Assembly (NCBI GenBank): GCA_900754715.1
Contig: CAAEDX010000150.1
Location: 1-5,418 of the forward strand
DNA: 5,418 nucleotides
From: Erysipelotrichaceae bacterium
Lineage (GTDB): Bacteria; Bacillota_I; Bacilli_A; Erysipelotrichales; Erysipelotrichaceae
Direction: 5' to 3'
Shown here: positions 5,137-5,418 of the stretch, piece by piece
Layout of the letters: each line of letters starts with the position of its first letter
Numbering within the stretch: the first letter of the stretch is position 1
Program-made: the position numbers and the translations under genes
Notes under the pieces: model-generated
Told to the model about the DNA's origin: nothing
The model's database searches: none
The model's input: the letters and a program-made list of their open reading frames with translations, nothing else

Positions 5137-5418
5137 TTGAAGATATTCTATTTTACAGGAACAGGAAACAGTCTTGCGGCAGCCAAAAGACTTAAGGGTG
5201 AATTGATTTCCATCCCACAAGTGATGAAGACAGGAAGCTTTGTATTTGAGGATGAAGAAATCGGCGTCATCTTTCCTCTTTACTGTCTCAACCCGCCTAA
5301 AATGGTCCGGACATTTCTGAGCAAGGCGCAATTTCATACAGAATATCTTTTTGCTGTTGCTACTTATGGAAACTTAGCGGGAGCTTCCATGCAGGAACTT
5401 CAAAGGTCGCTCAGGCCA
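5137..5418 (+). CDS. Flavodoxin-fold protein, EFR1-like (5' part only)
   Basis: The first 94 residues of a flavodoxin-like protein are present; the gene runs off the right edge. It begins MKIFYFTGTGNSLAAAKRL, where FTGTGNS (6-12) is the FMN phosphate-binding loop after the first beta strand. Further family-like segments are IGVIFPLYCLNPPKMVRTFL (42-61), the second strand with its following helix, and YLFAVATYGNLAGAS (70-84), a strand and loop that contact the flavin in this fold. The FTGTGNS start and the P-rich second segment are typical of the EFR1 group, in which a flavodoxin domain is followed by a 4Fe-4S ferredoxin domain in anaerobic Bacillota. The ferredoxin half would lie outside the window, so a plain flavodoxin is also possible. 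The start is a TTG, backed by AAAGGAG. Base composition is more AT-rich than in rnr or the lipoprotein gene. Confidence 0.82.
   Translation, partial: MKIFYFTGTGNSLAAAKRLKGELISIPQVMKTGSFVFEDEEIGVIFPLYCLNPPKMVRTFLSKAQFHTEYLFAVATYGNLAGASMQELQRSLRP

Noticed and set aside
4920..5195. Plus-strand GTG-initiated frame of 91 codons
   Set aside because: The only purine-rich stretch (AAAGGG) is two bases from the GTG, the product matches no family I know, and it overlaps the well-supported flavodoxin-fold gene by about 59 bases in another frame.
4450..5418. Possible direct repeat of the ssrA 3' end as an attachment site
   Set aside because: No second copy of the T-arm and acceptor sequence is visible downstream within the window.

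Overview
The window is a piece of a Bacillota (Firmicutes) chromosome built around the conserved secG - rnr - smpB - ssrA neighbourhood. Low-GC Gram-positive style ribosome binding sites (AAAGGAGG-type), GTG and TTG starts, the gene order and the tmRNA layout all point there. A tmRNA tag ending in AFAA rather than ALAA, with a moderately GC-rich coding style, would fit the Erysipelotrichia, but that placement is an inference. UGA is an ordinary stop here: rnr and the following gene both end in TGA and use TGG for Trp.

Region by region: 1-77 holds a perfect extended -10 promoter element and the secG ribosome binding site. 78-308 is secG (SecYEG translocon subunit). A short intrinsic terminator begins inside the secG stop codon (307-331). 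351-2498 is rnr (RNase R, complete). 2495-3625 is a CapA/PgsA-type metallophosphatase-fold lipoprotein whose start overlaps the rnr stop by ATGA. 3630-4085 is smpB. 4109-4475 is ssrA (tmRNA), complete with encoded CCA, a G3-U70 alanine identity pair and a readable tag. A strong intrinsic terminator follows at 4545-4585. About 550 bases without a confident gene come next (4586-5136). The window ends inside a flavodoxin-fold gene that starts at a TTG (5137, running off the right edge).

Functionally, SmpB and tmRNA are the two halves of trans-translation, which rescues stalled ribosomes, and RNase R degrades the faulty mRNA released in that process. Their linkage to secG is a classic Bacillota arrangement. 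The surface lipoprotein inserted between rnr and smpB is the odd member: it looks translationally coupled to both neighbours but belongs to a different functional class. After ssrA the sequence becomes visibly more AT-rich and loses the tight operon packing. The 3' end of ssrA is a well-known integration hotspot, so the right-hand fifth of the window may be an accessory or decaying segment, although no integrase or att duplication is visible here.

I found no CRISPR array, tRNA or complete insertion sequence, and no convincing new system. The most interesting leads are the lipoprotein inside the trans-translation operon, the tmRNA tag that appears to start with glycine, and a minus-strand frame downstream of ssrA broken only by TGA codons.
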